From assembly GCA_963728475.1 (NCBI GenBank), contig CAVSKL010000003.1:496001-560000 (forward strand): a stretch of 64,000 bases of DNA, in the 5' to 3' direction. The translations under genes and the position numbers were made by a program. The DNA is from CAVSKL01 sp963728475 [NCBI: Candidatus Eiseniibacteriota bacterium] (GTDB lineage Bacteria; Eisenbacteria; RBG-16-71-46; JABDJR01). Below the pieces are notes generated by a model. The model saw nothing but the letters and a program-made list of their open reading frames with translations, did no database searches and was not told the origin of the DNA. Of the stretch, positions 9,188-17,685 are shown piece after piece (position 1 is the stretch's first letter; each line of letters opens with the position of its first letter).

Positions 9188-9215
9188 AAACGATAAGATA
9201 CAGAATCTATCGTTT
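9188..9215 (+). promoter_or_regulatory. A/T-rich hairpin with trailing T-run
   Basis: AAACGATA(A)GAT and ATCTATCGTTT form an 11-bp stem with one bulged A and a 5-nt loop, running directly into five Ts. Such an A/T-rich stem is exceptional here. It could be an intrinsic terminator/attenuator or a regulator binding site upstream of the MtrA-like gene. Confidence 0.45.
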
Positions 9216-9381
9216 TTGTTCCGGCATTGCCTATCCAATTACTGAAGCCGGCTTCCAACCGGCGACTTCCGATCGCGGAAATACTCTTATCGGTAATTTG
9301 GACTGGGACGCGAGGTCGCGTGCAGGTAGTTTTTCGCAGCGGGAAGAGCTATGAAGGCGGTCTTTCTCCGGAGGGGGCCCA

Positions 9382-10338
9382 TTGAAAGAGCATGTTGCGG
9401 GACTGAAACGATACGTACCGGTGCTTTTCCTCCTCATGTTCGCCGTCCCTCTCTCCGGATCCCAGACCGGCCCGGCCGCCGGCGAGCATCCCCGCGAGGC
9501 GGAGGCCTGCCTGGAATGCCATGAGGGATTCGGCGACTCGTTGGCCATGACCCCGCACCGGATTTTCGAAGCCTCCGGCGATCAGCAGGAACTGCGGATC
9601 GCCTGCACCGACTGCCACGCCGGGGATCCCCGCCACTACCAGGAGGATCCCGAGCAGTACCCCATGACGAACCCCGCCGCCCTCGATGCGGCCGCCGAGG
9701 GAAAGGTCTGCTCGGCCTGCCACCTGAACGGCCACCAGCAGAACATGGCGGAGAAGAACGTTCACACCGCTAACGACGTGAACTGCAGCTCCTGCCACAG
9801 CGTACATGCCTCGAAGACGGCGCCGCTCCTCCGCCAGGCGCAACCGGCGCTCTGCCTGAGCTGCCACAATTCGGTGAAGACCGAGTTCGCGCGCCCCTAC
9901 CGCCACCCCGTCGATGACGCGGTGCTGGAATGCACCGACTGCCACAAGACCATGGACGCCGGTACCCGGGACCTGTCCCGGAACGGCAGCACCATGTGCA
10001 CCAGCTGCCACGGCGAGTTCCAGGGGCCGTTCCCCTTCGAGCACCAGGCGACGGTGGACTACTCCACGCAGGAAGGCGGCTGCCTGAACTGCCACGAGGC
10101 GCACGGTTCGTACTTGCCTCGCATGTTGAAGCAACCCTACGAGGCCCCGGACTTCCAGCTGTGCAAGCAGTGCCATACGGTCCCGCTGCACCAGATGAAC
10201 TCCCATCACGGGACCGAGTGGGCGAACATCGCCTGCAACGAATGCCATGTGGACATTCACGGCTCCTACACCAGTCGAAACTTCCTGAGCGAGTCGCTCC
10301 GGGACCGGGGTTGTCTCAAAGCAGGATGTCACCAGTAG
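9382..10338 (+). CDS. MtrA/DmsE-type periplasmic multihaem cytochrome, 11 haem motifs
   Basis: A 318-residue protein starting at TTG with GGAGG 7 nt upstream. The signal peptide (KRYVPVLFLLMFAVPLSGS) precedes ten CXXCH motifs (CLECH, CTDCH, CSACH, CSSCH, CLSCH, CTDCH, CTSCH, CLNCH, CKQCH, CNECH). A terminal CLKAGCH (CX4CH) two residues from the end is a potential eleventh site. The spacing and size match the decahaem MtrA/OmaB/PioA family, which sits inside an outer-membrane barrel and passes electrons across it. The porin gene follows after 13 nt, as in mtrAB. The alternative DmsE-type role is similar. TTG initiation may limit expression. Confidence 0.92.
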   Translation: MKEHVAGLKRYVPVLFLLMFAVPLSGSQTGPAAGEHPREAEACLECHEGFGDSLAMTPHRIFEASGDQQELRIACTDCHAGDPRHYQEDPEQYPMTNPAALDAAAEGKVCSACHLNGHQQNMAEKNVHTANDVNCSSCHSVHASKTAPLLRQAQPALCLSCHNSVKTEFARPYRHPVDDAVLECTDCHKTMDAGTRDLSRNGSTMCTSCHGEFQGPFPFEHQATVDYSTQEGGCLNCHEAHGSYLPRMLKQPYEAPDFQLCKQCHTVPLHQMNSHHGTEWANIACNECHVDIHGSYTSRNFLSESLRDRGCLKAGCHQ

Positions 10339-10351
10339 TAGGACGGAGCGA

Positions 10352-11911
10352 ATGAGAATGAAGATGCGCGCGACGATTCCGGCCCTGCTCATCATCGGGC
10401 TTGGGGCGATTCCGCTCCGGGCGGCCGCGTGGACGGGGACGGTGAAGGTGGGTGGCATCGTCCTCGACGAGGTGGGGGACCGGTCGGCGGTCCAGGAGAC
10501 CTACAACATCCACGACGGGTTCTCCCTCACCCAGCTCCGGCTGGAGGGCGCCCCCACCGGCGGCGACCACCTGATGCTGGACCTCCACGAGATCAATCTG
10601 GGAAGCCGGCAGGGACGGCTTCTGTACCGGAGCCCGGGCAAGTTCAAGCTGAGCGCTTCCCTCGTCGAGAACCGGCAGGTGTTCGATCCGGGCCGGAACA
10701 CGACCTCGGACCGCCGGAACTGGGATCTGGACGCTCGTTTCACTCCGGCCCGCTGGATCAAGCTGGAGGGTTCCCTGGGGTACACCACCCGGACGGGGGA
10801 CCGGCTTCCGTATCCGGAAGGCACCCTGGACGCGCTCGGGCTGCGGTACGACAACGGGCTGCTCTCGGGCCACGTGTCCGCGGAGGCCCGGAAGGACCGC
10901 CGGGTGCTGGCGGTGGACTACCGCGCGTCCCACTTCGACGACCGGGAGAATTCGGCCGCCGACCGCACCGGGCAGGTGGTGTCGGCCCGGATCGCCACCC
11001 CCTGCCTTTTCTACGACCGGTGGACCCACCTGGTCCGCGCGGCCTACGGGGTGAGCAAGCTTTCCAACGCAGGACTCGACTACACCCTGGCCAACTTCCA
11101 GTACACCGGGGTGGTGGACCCGATCAGCCGGCTGCGCTTCAAGTACGACTTCGACGCCCAGCGGGTCGACGATCAGAGCACCGGCCTCAAGACGGACCGG
11201 TTCGTGAACGGCGTGGACGCCACCGTGTTCCACCGGTACGGCGACGTCTCCCTGGGTTACTCCTACGAGACCAACGACGACCAGCTCACCCTGACCTACT
11301 ACAACAGCTGGCGGGCGGCCACCACCTTCCGCTACAACCGGCTGCTCACCGCCCGTTTGCGGTACGCCGGCCGGCTGAAGAAGGACCAGGAGGAGCTGAC
11401 CCTCCTCAAGGACGTCGAGAGCGAACGCTTCCAGGGCGACCTGGAGGTGAACCCGCTCAAGGGCCTGAGCGTCGGCACCGGATTCCGGGTGCGCGACCGG
11501 GACTTCCCCGACATCGACGTCAACGCCCACGGCCAGATCGCCAACGCCTACGCGTCCTACGCCTATGCGGGTTGGGGCGGGATCACCGGGTCCTACACCT
11601 ACAGCAACGACGAATACACCGACCGTGTCGGCGGCTTCCGCGCCTGGAACAACAGCGTGACCGGGCGCGTCGACCTGGAGAGGATCAGGAATCTCCGGCT
11701 CTCGACCGGACTCACCTACCTGAACGTGGGCGGGGATCTGGACATCGAGAAGTCCATTCTCTTCTTCGAGGGAATGTATACCGTGAAGAAAGACATTCAT
11801 CTCGAGGCTAAGTACAACATCTACAACTACGACGATTACGTTCTCTTGGATCGCTACTACACGGCAAACGTAGTCTGGTTCAACGTCGCTTACGACCTGC
11901 ACGGGAAGTAA
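10352..11911 (+). CDS. MtrB/PioB-type outer-membrane beta-barrel porin
   Basis: A 519-residue protein with a signal peptide (MRMKMRATIPALLIIGLGAI, cleavage near ALRAAA) and then continuous alternating polar/aromatic strands ending NVVWFNVAYDLHGK, the hallmark of outer-membrane barrels. It is somewhat shorter than Shewanella MtrB (about 700 residues). The N-terminal CXXC seen in classical MtrB is not present; only one cysteine is obvious (PCLFYD). It would form the sheath that holds the upstream MtrA-like cytochrome. GGAGC precedes the ATG. Identity rests on barrel character plus strict synteny with the MtrA-like gene. Confidence 0.85.
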   Translation: MRMKMRATIPALLIIGLGAIPLRAAAWTGTVKVGGIVLDEVGDRSAVQETYNIHDGFSLTQLRLEGAPTGGDHLMLDLHEINLGSRQGRLLYRSPGKFKLSASLVENRQVFDPGRNTTSDRRNWDLDARFTPARWIKLEGSLGYTTRTGDRLPYPEGTLDALGLRYDNGLLSGHVSAEARKDRRVLAVDYRASHFDDRENSAADRTGQVVSARIATPCLFYDRWTHLVRAAYGVSKLSNAGLDYTLANFQYTGVVDPISRLRFKYDFDAQRVDDQSTGLKTDRFVNGVDATVFHRYGDVSLGYSYETNDDQLTLTYYNSWRAATTFRYNRLLTARLRYAGRLKKDQEELTLLKDVESERFQGDLEVNPLKGLSVGTGFRVRDRDFPDIDVNAHGQIANAYASYAYAGWGGITGSYTYSNDEYTDRVGGFRAWNNSVTGRVDLERIRNLRLSTGLTYLNVGGDLDIEKSILFFEGMYTVKKDIHLEAKYNIYNYDDYVLLDRYYTANVVWFNVAYDLHGK

Positions 11912-11944
11912 GCGCAAGCAGAAAAGGCAAAGAAGGAGGCCTAG

Positions 11945-12919
11945 ATGTCCGTCGCAAGAACCTTCCTGGCATTCGGGGCCGTGGTGCTCCTGGTGGGCGC
12001 GCAGGCGTGCGACCGCACCATCACGCGCGTCGAATCGAACAAGCCCCTGTCGTGCGCCGATTGCCACGACTCCAGCAACCTCATCACCGGCAAGCAGACG
12101 GAGTGGGCCACGTCGGTTCACGGCACCGGTACGACCTACCTGCGCGCCACCGAAGCGGGTTGCGCCGGCTGCCACTCCGGAAGCGGATTCCAGAAGGAAG
12201 TGGCGGCCGGGTTGAACCCGACCGAGGTGACGCAGGGTGAAGCGGATCCGACCCGGGTGGATTGCCGCGCCTGCCACATGATCCACGACACCTACTCCAT
12301 GGCGGACTTCGCCTTGCAGACGGTGAAGCCGGTCGAGCTGGCTTCCGTCCCCGGCGCGACCTTCGACGGCGGGGAGGGGAACCTCTGCAGCAATTGCCAC
12401 CAGCCGCGCCGCGACGGCCCGGTGGCGGTCAACGGCGTGATCACCGGCATCAGCAGCCACTGGGGCCCGCACCACGGTCCGCAGAGCGCGATGCTGCTGG
12501 GGGTCGCCGGGGCCGGGGTGGTGGGGAGCCCGAGCGGGCACTACGGCGCGGTGGACAACACCTGCGTGGGTTGCCACATGGGTGCGGATGCCAACCACAC
12601 CTTCGTGCCTTCGCTGGAGACCTGCCAGAAGTGCCACCCCGACGCCACCAGCTTCGACGTCGACGGCGTCCAGACCGAGATCGAGGACCTGGGGAACCGG
12701 CTCGGGGCGCTGCTTCTGAACGCCGGCCTCATCAACGAGAACGACGAGAACGGTCACCCCACCGTCACCTCCGCTCCCGAGGCTCAGGGGATCGCCCTCT
12801 ACAACTGGCTCTACGTCATGCACGAGGACAAGAGCATGGGCGTGCACAATCCGGGGTACGCCCGGGCGCTCCTCCAGGAGGGCCTGACCAGGATGGGGGC
12901 GGCTTCAGCCGCGAAGTAG
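11945..12919 (+). CDS. Exported hexahaem cytochrome, probable outer-surface partner of the MtrAB-like conduit
   Basis: A 324-residue protein with a hydrophobic signal sequence ending AQAC at residue 22. The cysteine could be lipidated, but glutamine at -2 makes the lipobox imperfect. Six haem motifs follow: CADCH, CAGCH, CRACH, CSNCH, CVGCH and CQKCH. The C-terminal third lacks haem sites and resembles the helical tail of surface cytochromes in porin-cytochrome clusters (LGNRLGALLLNAGL and NWLYVMHEDKSMGVHNP). That same tail logic recurs in the 9-haem protein downstream. It is third in the MtrA-MtrB-like operon, 33 nt after the porin, in the position of MtrC/OmcB. AAGGAGG precedes the ATG. Confidence 0.83.
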   Translation: MSVARTFLAFGAVVLLVGAQACDRTITRVESNKPLSCADCHDSSNLITGKQTEWATSVHGTGTTYLRATEAGCAGCHSGSGFQKEVAAGLNPTEVTQGEADPTRVDCRACHMIHDTYSMADFALQTVKPVELASVPGATFDGGEGNLCSNCHQPRRDGPVAVNGVITGISSHWGPHHGPQSAMLLGVAGAGVVGSPSGHYGAVDNTCVGCHMGADANHTFVPSLETCQKCHPDATSFDVDGVQTEIEDLGNRLGALLLNAGLINENDENGHPTVTSAPEAQGIALYNWLYVMHEDKSMGVHNPGYARALLQEGLTRMGAASAAK

Positions 12920-12940
12920 ACTCGATCCGCCCCCGTGGCC

Positions 12941-12968
12941 GGCCGGGCGCCCCGGAAGGGGCCCGGCC
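12941..12968 (+). terminator. Terminator-like hairpin after the hexahaem gene
   Basis: GGCCGGG(CG)CCCC pairs with GGGGCCCGGCC around a GGAA tetraloop, giving an 11-bp stem with a 2-nt bulge just after the stop codon. There is no T-run. The tetraloop and position favour a terminator for the MtrAB-like operon. Confidence 0.55.
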
Positions 12969-13056
12969 CGTCATGAGGGAGGGCGGACCCGGTCCGAGGT
13001 CCAGCGACCCGGTCCGGGCCGTCCGGGATTCACAGCGACGACAGGCCTCTTGAAGT

Positions 13057-13086
13057 CGGGCGGGCGTCCGGATGGGCGCCCGCCCG
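13057..13086 (+). terminator. Second GC hairpin downstream of the hexahaem gene
   Basis: CGGGCGGGCG (13057-13066) and CGCCCGCCCG (13077-13086) form a perfect 10-bp stem with a 10-nt loop, followed by GTTCCTGTCC. It may be a tandem terminator. Confidence 0.45.
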
Positions 13087-13263
13087 GTTCCTGTCCCACC
13101 CACCCCGGAAGGGTCCCCGCGGCGGCCCGGTTCAAGGGCACATCTCCCTCCTCCCCAGCGCGTTACCCGGTCCGCCCGACCGGCCCCTTCGCCGTCCCCC
13201 CCCCCAGCCCCGTCATGGATCGGCGAGGCCGGAATTCCGAGTTGCCGTCCAATTCCGGATATG

Positions 13264-13278
13264 CGAGTTTATAACTCG
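13264..13278 (+). promoter_or_regulatory. Operator-like palindrome upstream of the 9-haem cytochrome gene
   Basis: CGAGTTTATAACTCG is a perfect 6+3+6 inverted repeat in an A/T-rich island about 75 nt before the ATG. TATAAC within it could act as a -10, so a bound repressor would occlude it. The regulator is unknown. Confidence 0.45.
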
Positions 13279-13348
13279 AATTGGGTGGGAGCGACTCCCA
13301 CTCATCAACCGTTCGGAAGGGGAGGGGTCGTCCGTGAAGGAGGTTGTC

Positions 13349-14791
13349 ATGAGAGGGTCCATTTGGAGGGCCTTGGTCCCGACGGCCCTGGTCGGGGTGG
13401 CGGTGCTGGCGGCGCTGGCAGGGTGTACCGACGAGAAGAAGGTGTTCGTCGAGCGCCCCATCTACCATCAGCCTCCCGGGGCCGCCCAGGGCTTCCTGGG
13501 ATACGACCAGGCGGACAAGAAGCTGACGGTCTGCGGCAATTGCCACGTGGGTGTCCAGGCCAAGTGGGAGAAGTCCCTCCACGCGAACGCCTGGGACGAT
13601 CTGCAGGCGAGCGGGCATGCGTCCGCGGCCTGCGAGAACTGCCATTCGGTGGGGCCCAACGGCAACTCCGCCACCGACGGCGGGTACGCCTCCACCGGGG
13701 ACGCCCGCTACTTCGACGTCCAGTGCGAGAGCTGCCACGGGCCGGGCCTGAACCACGTGACCAACCCGGACGCGACCCAGCCCCTCGCCTCGATCCAGGT
13801 GGCCCTCGTCACCGCCGGCGACACGACCTTCGTCGGCTGCGGAGAGTGCCACAACGGGGTCCACAATCCCTTCGTCGAGGAGTGGGTCCAGTCCGCACAT
13901 GCGTTCCCCGAGCCCACCCCGGCGGGGCGGGCCGAGTGCATCTCCTGCCATACCGCCCAGGGCATTCTGGCCGCATGGAACGAGGACGACAACTACCAGG
14001 AGAAGGACGCCCCCCTCGGCCAGCAGCAGGGGATCGTCTGCGCGGTCTGCCACGACCCGCACGGAAGCTCCTACGAGGGCCAGCTGCGCTTCCCGCTCAA
14101 CTCCACCGATCCCAACACCCAGCTCTGCATGAAGTGCCACCAGCGGAACAGCCAGCCGGACCTGACCTCGACCACCCTGCGGGGTCCGCATTCGCCGGAA
14201 GGCCCGCTCCTCCTGGGCGACGCGGGGTGGTGGCCGCCCGGGTACCAGCCCAGCGACCGGATCTCCGGGACCCACGGCTCCAGCGCGAACCCCCGGCTCT
14301 GCGCCACCTGCCACGTGTTCGCGTTCGACGTGACCGACGCCAGCACCGGCGCCTTCAAGTTCCACGCCACCGGCCATCTGTTCCAGGCCATTCCCTGCAT
14401 CGGCTCCGACGGCCTTCCCACGGTGGGCGACGACTGCGAAGTGGACCAGCGGTACTTCGGTGCCTGCGCCACCAGCGGGTGCCACGGCACCCCGGACGCG
14501 GCCCGGTCCGCGTACCTCACCGCGGTCGACCGGATCGACAACCTGACCGGCCAGCTGGACGGGATGCTCACCCAGGTGGGGCTCAACCCCGGCGCCTCGA
14601 GCATCGCGCTCACCGGCGGGTTCGAGGTGAAGGACGGCGCCTGGTTCAACTCCAAGCTCGCGCACCTTCCGGGCACGCCGGTCCACAACCCGTTCCTGAC
14701 CGAGCAGCTTCTCATCGCCACCATCAAGGCGATGCAGGACACGTACGGCCTCTCGGCTCCGGTCGTCCAGCTCGATCGCGAGCTCGAGTAA
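13349..14791 (+). CDS. Outer-membrane lipoprotein cytochrome, 9 haem motifs
   Basis: A 480-residue protein with a clear lipoprotein signal ending LAALAGC (cysteine about residue 25). Haem sites in order are CGNCH, CENCH, CESCHGPG, CGECH, CISCH, CAVCHDPHG, CMKCH and CATCH, with a CATSGCH (CX4CH) variant near residue 380. The last 90 residues are haem-free with a run like IDNLTGQLDGMLTQ and HNPFLTEQLL, echoing the tail of the hexahaem protein and suggesting a shared surface-cytochrome family. It is likely outer-surface, delivering electrons to extracellular acceptors. AAGGAGG sits 5 nt before this ATG; an in-frame GTG at 13334 is less likely. It has its own control region and a downstream hairpin. 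Confidence 0.87.
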   Translation: MRGSIWRALVPTALVGVAVLAALAGCTDEKKVFVERPIYHQPPGAAQGFLGYDQADKKLTVCGNCHVGVQAKWEKSLHANAWDDLQASGHASAACENCHSVGPNGNSATDGGYASTGDARYFDVQCESCHGPGLNHVTNPDATQPLASIQVALVTAGDTTFVGCGECHNGVHNPFVEEWVQSAHAFPEPTPAGRAECISCHTAQGILAAWNEDDNYQEKDAPLGQQQGIVCAVCHDPHGSSYEGQLRFPLNSTDPNTQLCMKCHQRNSQPDLTSTTLRGPHSPEGPLLLGDAGWWPPGYQPSDRISGTHGSSANPRLCATCHVFAFDVTDASTGAFKFHATGHLFQAIPCIGSDGLPTVGDDCEVDQRYFGACATSGCHGTPDAARSAYLTAVDRIDNLTGQLDGMLTQVGLNPGASSIALTGGFEVKDGAWFNSKLAHLPGTPVHNPFLTEQLLIATIKAMQDTYGLSAPVVQLDRELE

Positions 14792-14805
14792 CCGCGCGAA
14801 GACCG

Positions 14806-14832
14806 GCCGGGGGGCCCCCGGGGGGCCCCCCG
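14806..14832 (+). terminator. GC hairpin after the 9-haem cytochrome
   Basis: CCGGGGGGCC (14806-14815) and GGCCCCCCGG (14823-14832) form a perfect 10-bp stem with a 7-nt loop, 15 nt after the stop. There is no T-run. Confidence 0.55.
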
Positions 14833-15073
14833 GCGCCCCCGCTCGCCCGGTCCCGGAGGGCGGTGGGGGCCTCGGTCCGGTCGTTCCGGACTCCGGGACC
14901 GGAGCGCCGCCCCCGTCCCTCCGATCGGGTAGGGGGCCCATCGGCCTTCCGCAGCCCCTCCCCCCGGGCCGCCGGAGCCCGGGCCGGCTCCCGCCGCAGT
15001 TGCCGGAATCCCGGAAGGCGTGCACTCTGGTAAGGCACCGGCGCGTCGCCGGCGCGGAGGGAGAGATTCCGGC

Positions 15074-16183
15074 GTGGTAGGAACGAGCAGGCGGCCCTCC
15101 GGGGACACCCCGCGGAGGCGGTGGCGAGGCGCGTCGATCGCGTTGCCGGCGTTCCTGATCGCCGCGGCCGCGTTCCTGGCCATGCCCGGCTGTGGCCGGG
15201 GGAAGCACCAGGAGCCCCGGGTCCAGGTGCCGGACAGCGATCTCACCCCGGCGGAGCTCCTCGAGAAGCGCATCGCCGGAAACCCCACCGACCGCCGGAT
15301 GGCCGAGGTCCTCGGCGCCCAGGCGTTCGCGAACGATCCCCACACCTTCGCCTGCAAGGTCTGCCACGACCGCTTCGTCCAGAAGGCCCCGGAGGAGTGG
15401 AGGAAGACCTGCTACAGCGTGGGCTGCCATCCCCGGGCCTGGCCCAAGACGGTCATGCACCGGGTCGATCCCGCGGTGTTCGAGAACTGCCTGAACTGCC
15501 ATCATCCCCACACCTGGCGGGCGAACGCCGGGGACTGCCTGTCCTGCCACGGGGACCTCGGGGGCCCCCGGGGCACGGTGCCCGCGACCGAGGTCTCGGG
15601 CGTGGGCACCTTCCCCCACGGGCCGCACCTGGCGCTCCCCTGCGCCCGCTGCCACGACAGCACCCATCAGCACGCCAAACTGCTGGTGACCTCGGCCGCC
15701 CAGTGCCAGTCGTGCCATCATGGGGCGTCGGGCGCCGCCGCCTGCACCACCTGCCACGGCGGCGCCCAGACCGATTTCACCCGGAACCTGGACGTGAGCA
15801 TGAAGCTGAGCGTGTGGCCGGCCGCGGAGACGCGCACCCTGCCCTTCGACCACGGGAAGCACCGCCGGCTGGCCTGCGAGTCCTGCCACGCCCCCGGCCA
15901 CGTGGAGACGCCGGTGGCGCGGTGCGCGAGCTGCCACGACGCCCACCACCGCCCCGAGGCCCGCTGCATCGCCTGCCACCGGCCGCCCGCCGCCGGCGCC
16001 CACGACCTCGCCGTCCACACCGGCGGCTGCCGGACCTGCCACGGAGCCTCGAGCTTCGCGCACATGATCCAGAGCCGGAACTTCTGCCTGGGCTGCCACC
16101 AGGAGCAGGTGGACCACATGGAAGGGAAGAACTGCGCCGGGTGCCACAAGATCACCGCGGCCGGCGCGGGAGGGGGAGGATGA
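15074..16183 (+). CDS. 13-haem exported (probable lipoprotein) cytochrome
   Basis: About 369 residues with a hydrophobic signal (IALPAFLIAAAAFLAMPGC) whose MPGC could be a lipobox. I count twelve CXXCH sites (CKVCH, CLNCH, CLSCH, CARCH, CQSCH, CTTCH, CESCH, CASCH, CIACH, CRTCH, CLGCH, CAGCH) plus one CYSVGCH (CX4CH). That is roughly one haem per 28 residues. The GTG at 15074 is a guess: GGAGG lies 13 nt upstream and an alternative in-frame start is at 15020. The stop overlaps the barrel gene start as ATGA, so the two are translationally coupled. Likely the cytochrome partner of the adjacent barrel; periplasmic or surface side is not decidable. Confidence 0.82.
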   Translation: MVGTSRRPSGDTPRRRWRGASIALPAFLIAAAAFLAMPGCGRGKHQEPRVQVPDSDLTPAELLEKRIAGNPTDRRMAEVLGAQAFANDPHTFACKVCHDRFVQKAPEEWRKTCYSVGCHPRAWPKTVMHRVDPAVFENCLNCHHPHTWRANAGDCLSCHGDLGGPRGTVPATEVSGVGTFPHGPHLALPCARCHDSTHQHAKLLVTSAAQCQSCHHGASGAAACTTCHGGAQTDFTRNLDVSMKLSVWPAAETRTLPFDHGKHRRLACESCHAPGHVETPVARCASCHDAHHRPEARCIACHRPPAAGAHDLAVHTGGCRTCHGASSFAHMIQSRNFCLGCHQEQVDHMEGKNCAGCHKITAAGAGGGG

Positions 16184-17685
16184 ACCGGACGAGTCGCGGG
16201 ATCGGGGCGGCGGTTCTGGTCGCGGCGCTGGCGGCCGGGGCCGGGCCGGTTTCCGCCCAGGGGGTGCGCGGAAGGTTGAGGCTGGACGCCTCTTTCGTGC
16301 AGTTCCGCGGCGTGATGCGGGTGAGCGTGCCCGAGAGCCTCGCCGTCGGGGACCAGGTCACCCGGCTCCTGGAGGACGGGACGGTGGTCACCTGCGAGCC
16401 GGGGGGCGACTGCTATTACTACCGGGCGGGAGGGCTCCTCCACGCCGGCCCGGTCACCCAGGATCTGAGCCTGACCGCCTGGTCGCGGCTCCCGGGGCTT
16501 TCGGCCACCGTCCAGATGCGAGGGAGGTACGGGAGCGACGCCCTCTGGCCCCGGTCCAGCCAGAGGTTCCAGGCCCTGGCCGCCTACGTGAACTTCGAGC
16601 GGTCCGGTTACCGGCTGCGGGCCGGACGCCAGTCGCGGGGGAGCGGCCTGGGCTTCGACTACTTCGACGGAGCCTCGCTCCTCTGGCGCAGCCTGGGCAA
16701 CGTCCGGGTGGAAGGCTTCGCCGGACGGAGCCTCTCCGGCAACCTCGATCAGACCGCGACCGGGGACCTCCTCGCCGAGGCCGACGCCCTCGCCCCCGAC
16801 CGGCCCTCCGTGCTCCTGGGGCTGGAGAGCAAGGCCCGCTGGGGGCGGCGCTTCGCCGGGAGCCTCCTCTACCAGCGCGAGATCCGCACCGACCGGGCCG
16901 GGCTCTACTCGGAGCGCATGGCCCTGGACGCGCGCCTCGCCACCCGCCCCGCCACGGTGTCGCTGGCCGGCACCTACGACGTGGCCTCGGGCGAGTTCAA
17001 CGAGGCCAAGCTGCGGCTGGAGCGGTCCGTCACCCGGGAGGTGTTCGCCTCGGTGGAGGCGCGGCACTACAAGCCCTTCTTCGAGCTGTGGACGATCTGG
17101 GGCGTGTTCTCCCCGGTGGCCTACAACGAGGGCCGGGCCCGCGCGTCCTGGCGGGCGTCTCCGGAACTCACCGCGGACGTCGAGGGCTCCTACCGGAACT
17201 ACGACGACGCCCATCGCGAGGTGAACGCCGCCCCCGTCGAGGGGGACGGCTGGCGCGGCCGGGTGGGGGCGAGCTGGAGCCGCGACGCGTGGTCGGCCGC
17301 GGCCTCGGTAGGGGTGTTCAAGGGCTACGGCGCCTACCGGAGCCTGCTCCAGGCCTCCGGCGGCCGGAGCTTCCCCGGGCGCGGATACCTGGGACTCTAC
17401 GGCTCGGGGACGCAGCAGTTCTCCGAGTTTCGCTTCGGCGAGGGGACCAGCCGCGGGATCGGGTTGGAGGGGCGCCTCGGCGTGGGCCGCGCCGACCTGG
17501 ACGGGTCGCTGGCCGTCTATCGCCAGACCTTCGACAACCGCCCCGGCTTCAGCGACTACAACCAGGTCCGAGGCCGGCTGGGGATCACCGTGGGCTTCGG
17601 GACCGAGGCGGGCGGGACGCGCGCGGGAGCGGGGGACTACGGCGCGACGCCGGCTCGCCGCGGGCGCGAGGAAGGAGAGTCATGA
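16180..17685 (+). CDS. Outer-membrane beta-barrel protein of the second conduit
   Basis: A 501-residue protein with a signal peptide (MNRTSRGIGAAVLVAALAAG, cleavage at VSAQG) followed by alternating-residue beta strands rich in Y, R and G, such as SGYRLRAGRQSRG and VFASVEARHY, ending in a barrel-like LGITVGFGTE. A short CEPGGDCYYY loop near residue 70 may form a disulfide. It is not obviously similar to the MtrB-like barrel at 10352-11911. It is flanked on both sides by ATGA overlaps with multihaem genes, implying stoichiometric co-expression as the porin of a trans-outer-membrane electron conduit. GGGGGAGG precedes the ATG. Function is inferred from context. Confidence 0.8.
   Translation: MNRTSRGIGAAVLVAALAAGAGPVSAQGVRGRLRLDASFVQFRGVMRVSVPESLAVGDQVTRLLEDGTVVTCEPGGDCYYYRAGGLLHAGPVTQDLSLTAWSRLPGLSATVQMRGRYGSDALWPRSSQRFQALAAYVNFERSGYRLRAGRQSRGSGLGFDYFDGASLLWRSLGNVRVEGFAGRSLSGNLDQTATGDLLAEADALAPDRPSVLLGLESKARWGRRFAGSLLYQREIRTDRAGLYSERMALDARLATRPATVSLAGTYDVASGEFNEAKLRLERSVTREVFASVEARHYKPFFELWTIWGVFSPVAYNEGRARASWRASPELTADVEGSYRNYDDAHREVNAAPVEGDGWRGRVGASWSRDAWSAAASVGVFKGYGAYRSLLQASGGRSFPGRGYLGLYGSGTQQFSEFRFGEGTSRGIGLEGRLGVGRADLDGSLAVYRQTFDNRPGFSDYNQVRGRLGITVGFGTEAGGTRAGAGDYGATPARRGREEGES

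Larger units (their letters stand above)
9022..9381. other. 360-nt regulatory gap upstream of the MtrA-like gene
   Basis: No gene is visible. It contains a GC hairpin after the c554-like gene (9052-9083), an A/T-rich hairpin (9188-9215), a 12-bp perfect palindrome GAAGCCGGCTTC (9244-9255) and a TTCCG-N4-CGGAA inverted repeat (9268-9281). The 3' half is unusually A/T-rich for this genome, which fits a promoter/operator region for the outer-membrane conduit genes. No -35/-10 pair is convincing. Confidence 0.5.
12920..13348. other. 429-nt gap with two hairpins and an operator-like palindrome
   Basis: No gene is visible. GC hairpins lie at 12941-12968 and 13057-13086. From 13230 the sequence turns A/T-rich and holds CGAGTT-TAT-AACTCG (13264-13278, perfect inverted repeat) flanked by CCAATTC (13249-13255) and GAATTGG (13278-13284). 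This looks like the control region of the 9-haem cytochrome gene. Confidence 0.5.

Noticed and set aside
13163-16147. A 990-codon minus-strand open frame under the cytochrome genes
   Set aside because: It is antisense to dense CXXCH genes, with Val/Ala/Gly-rich composition and no domain; the plus-strand cytochromes are unambiguous.
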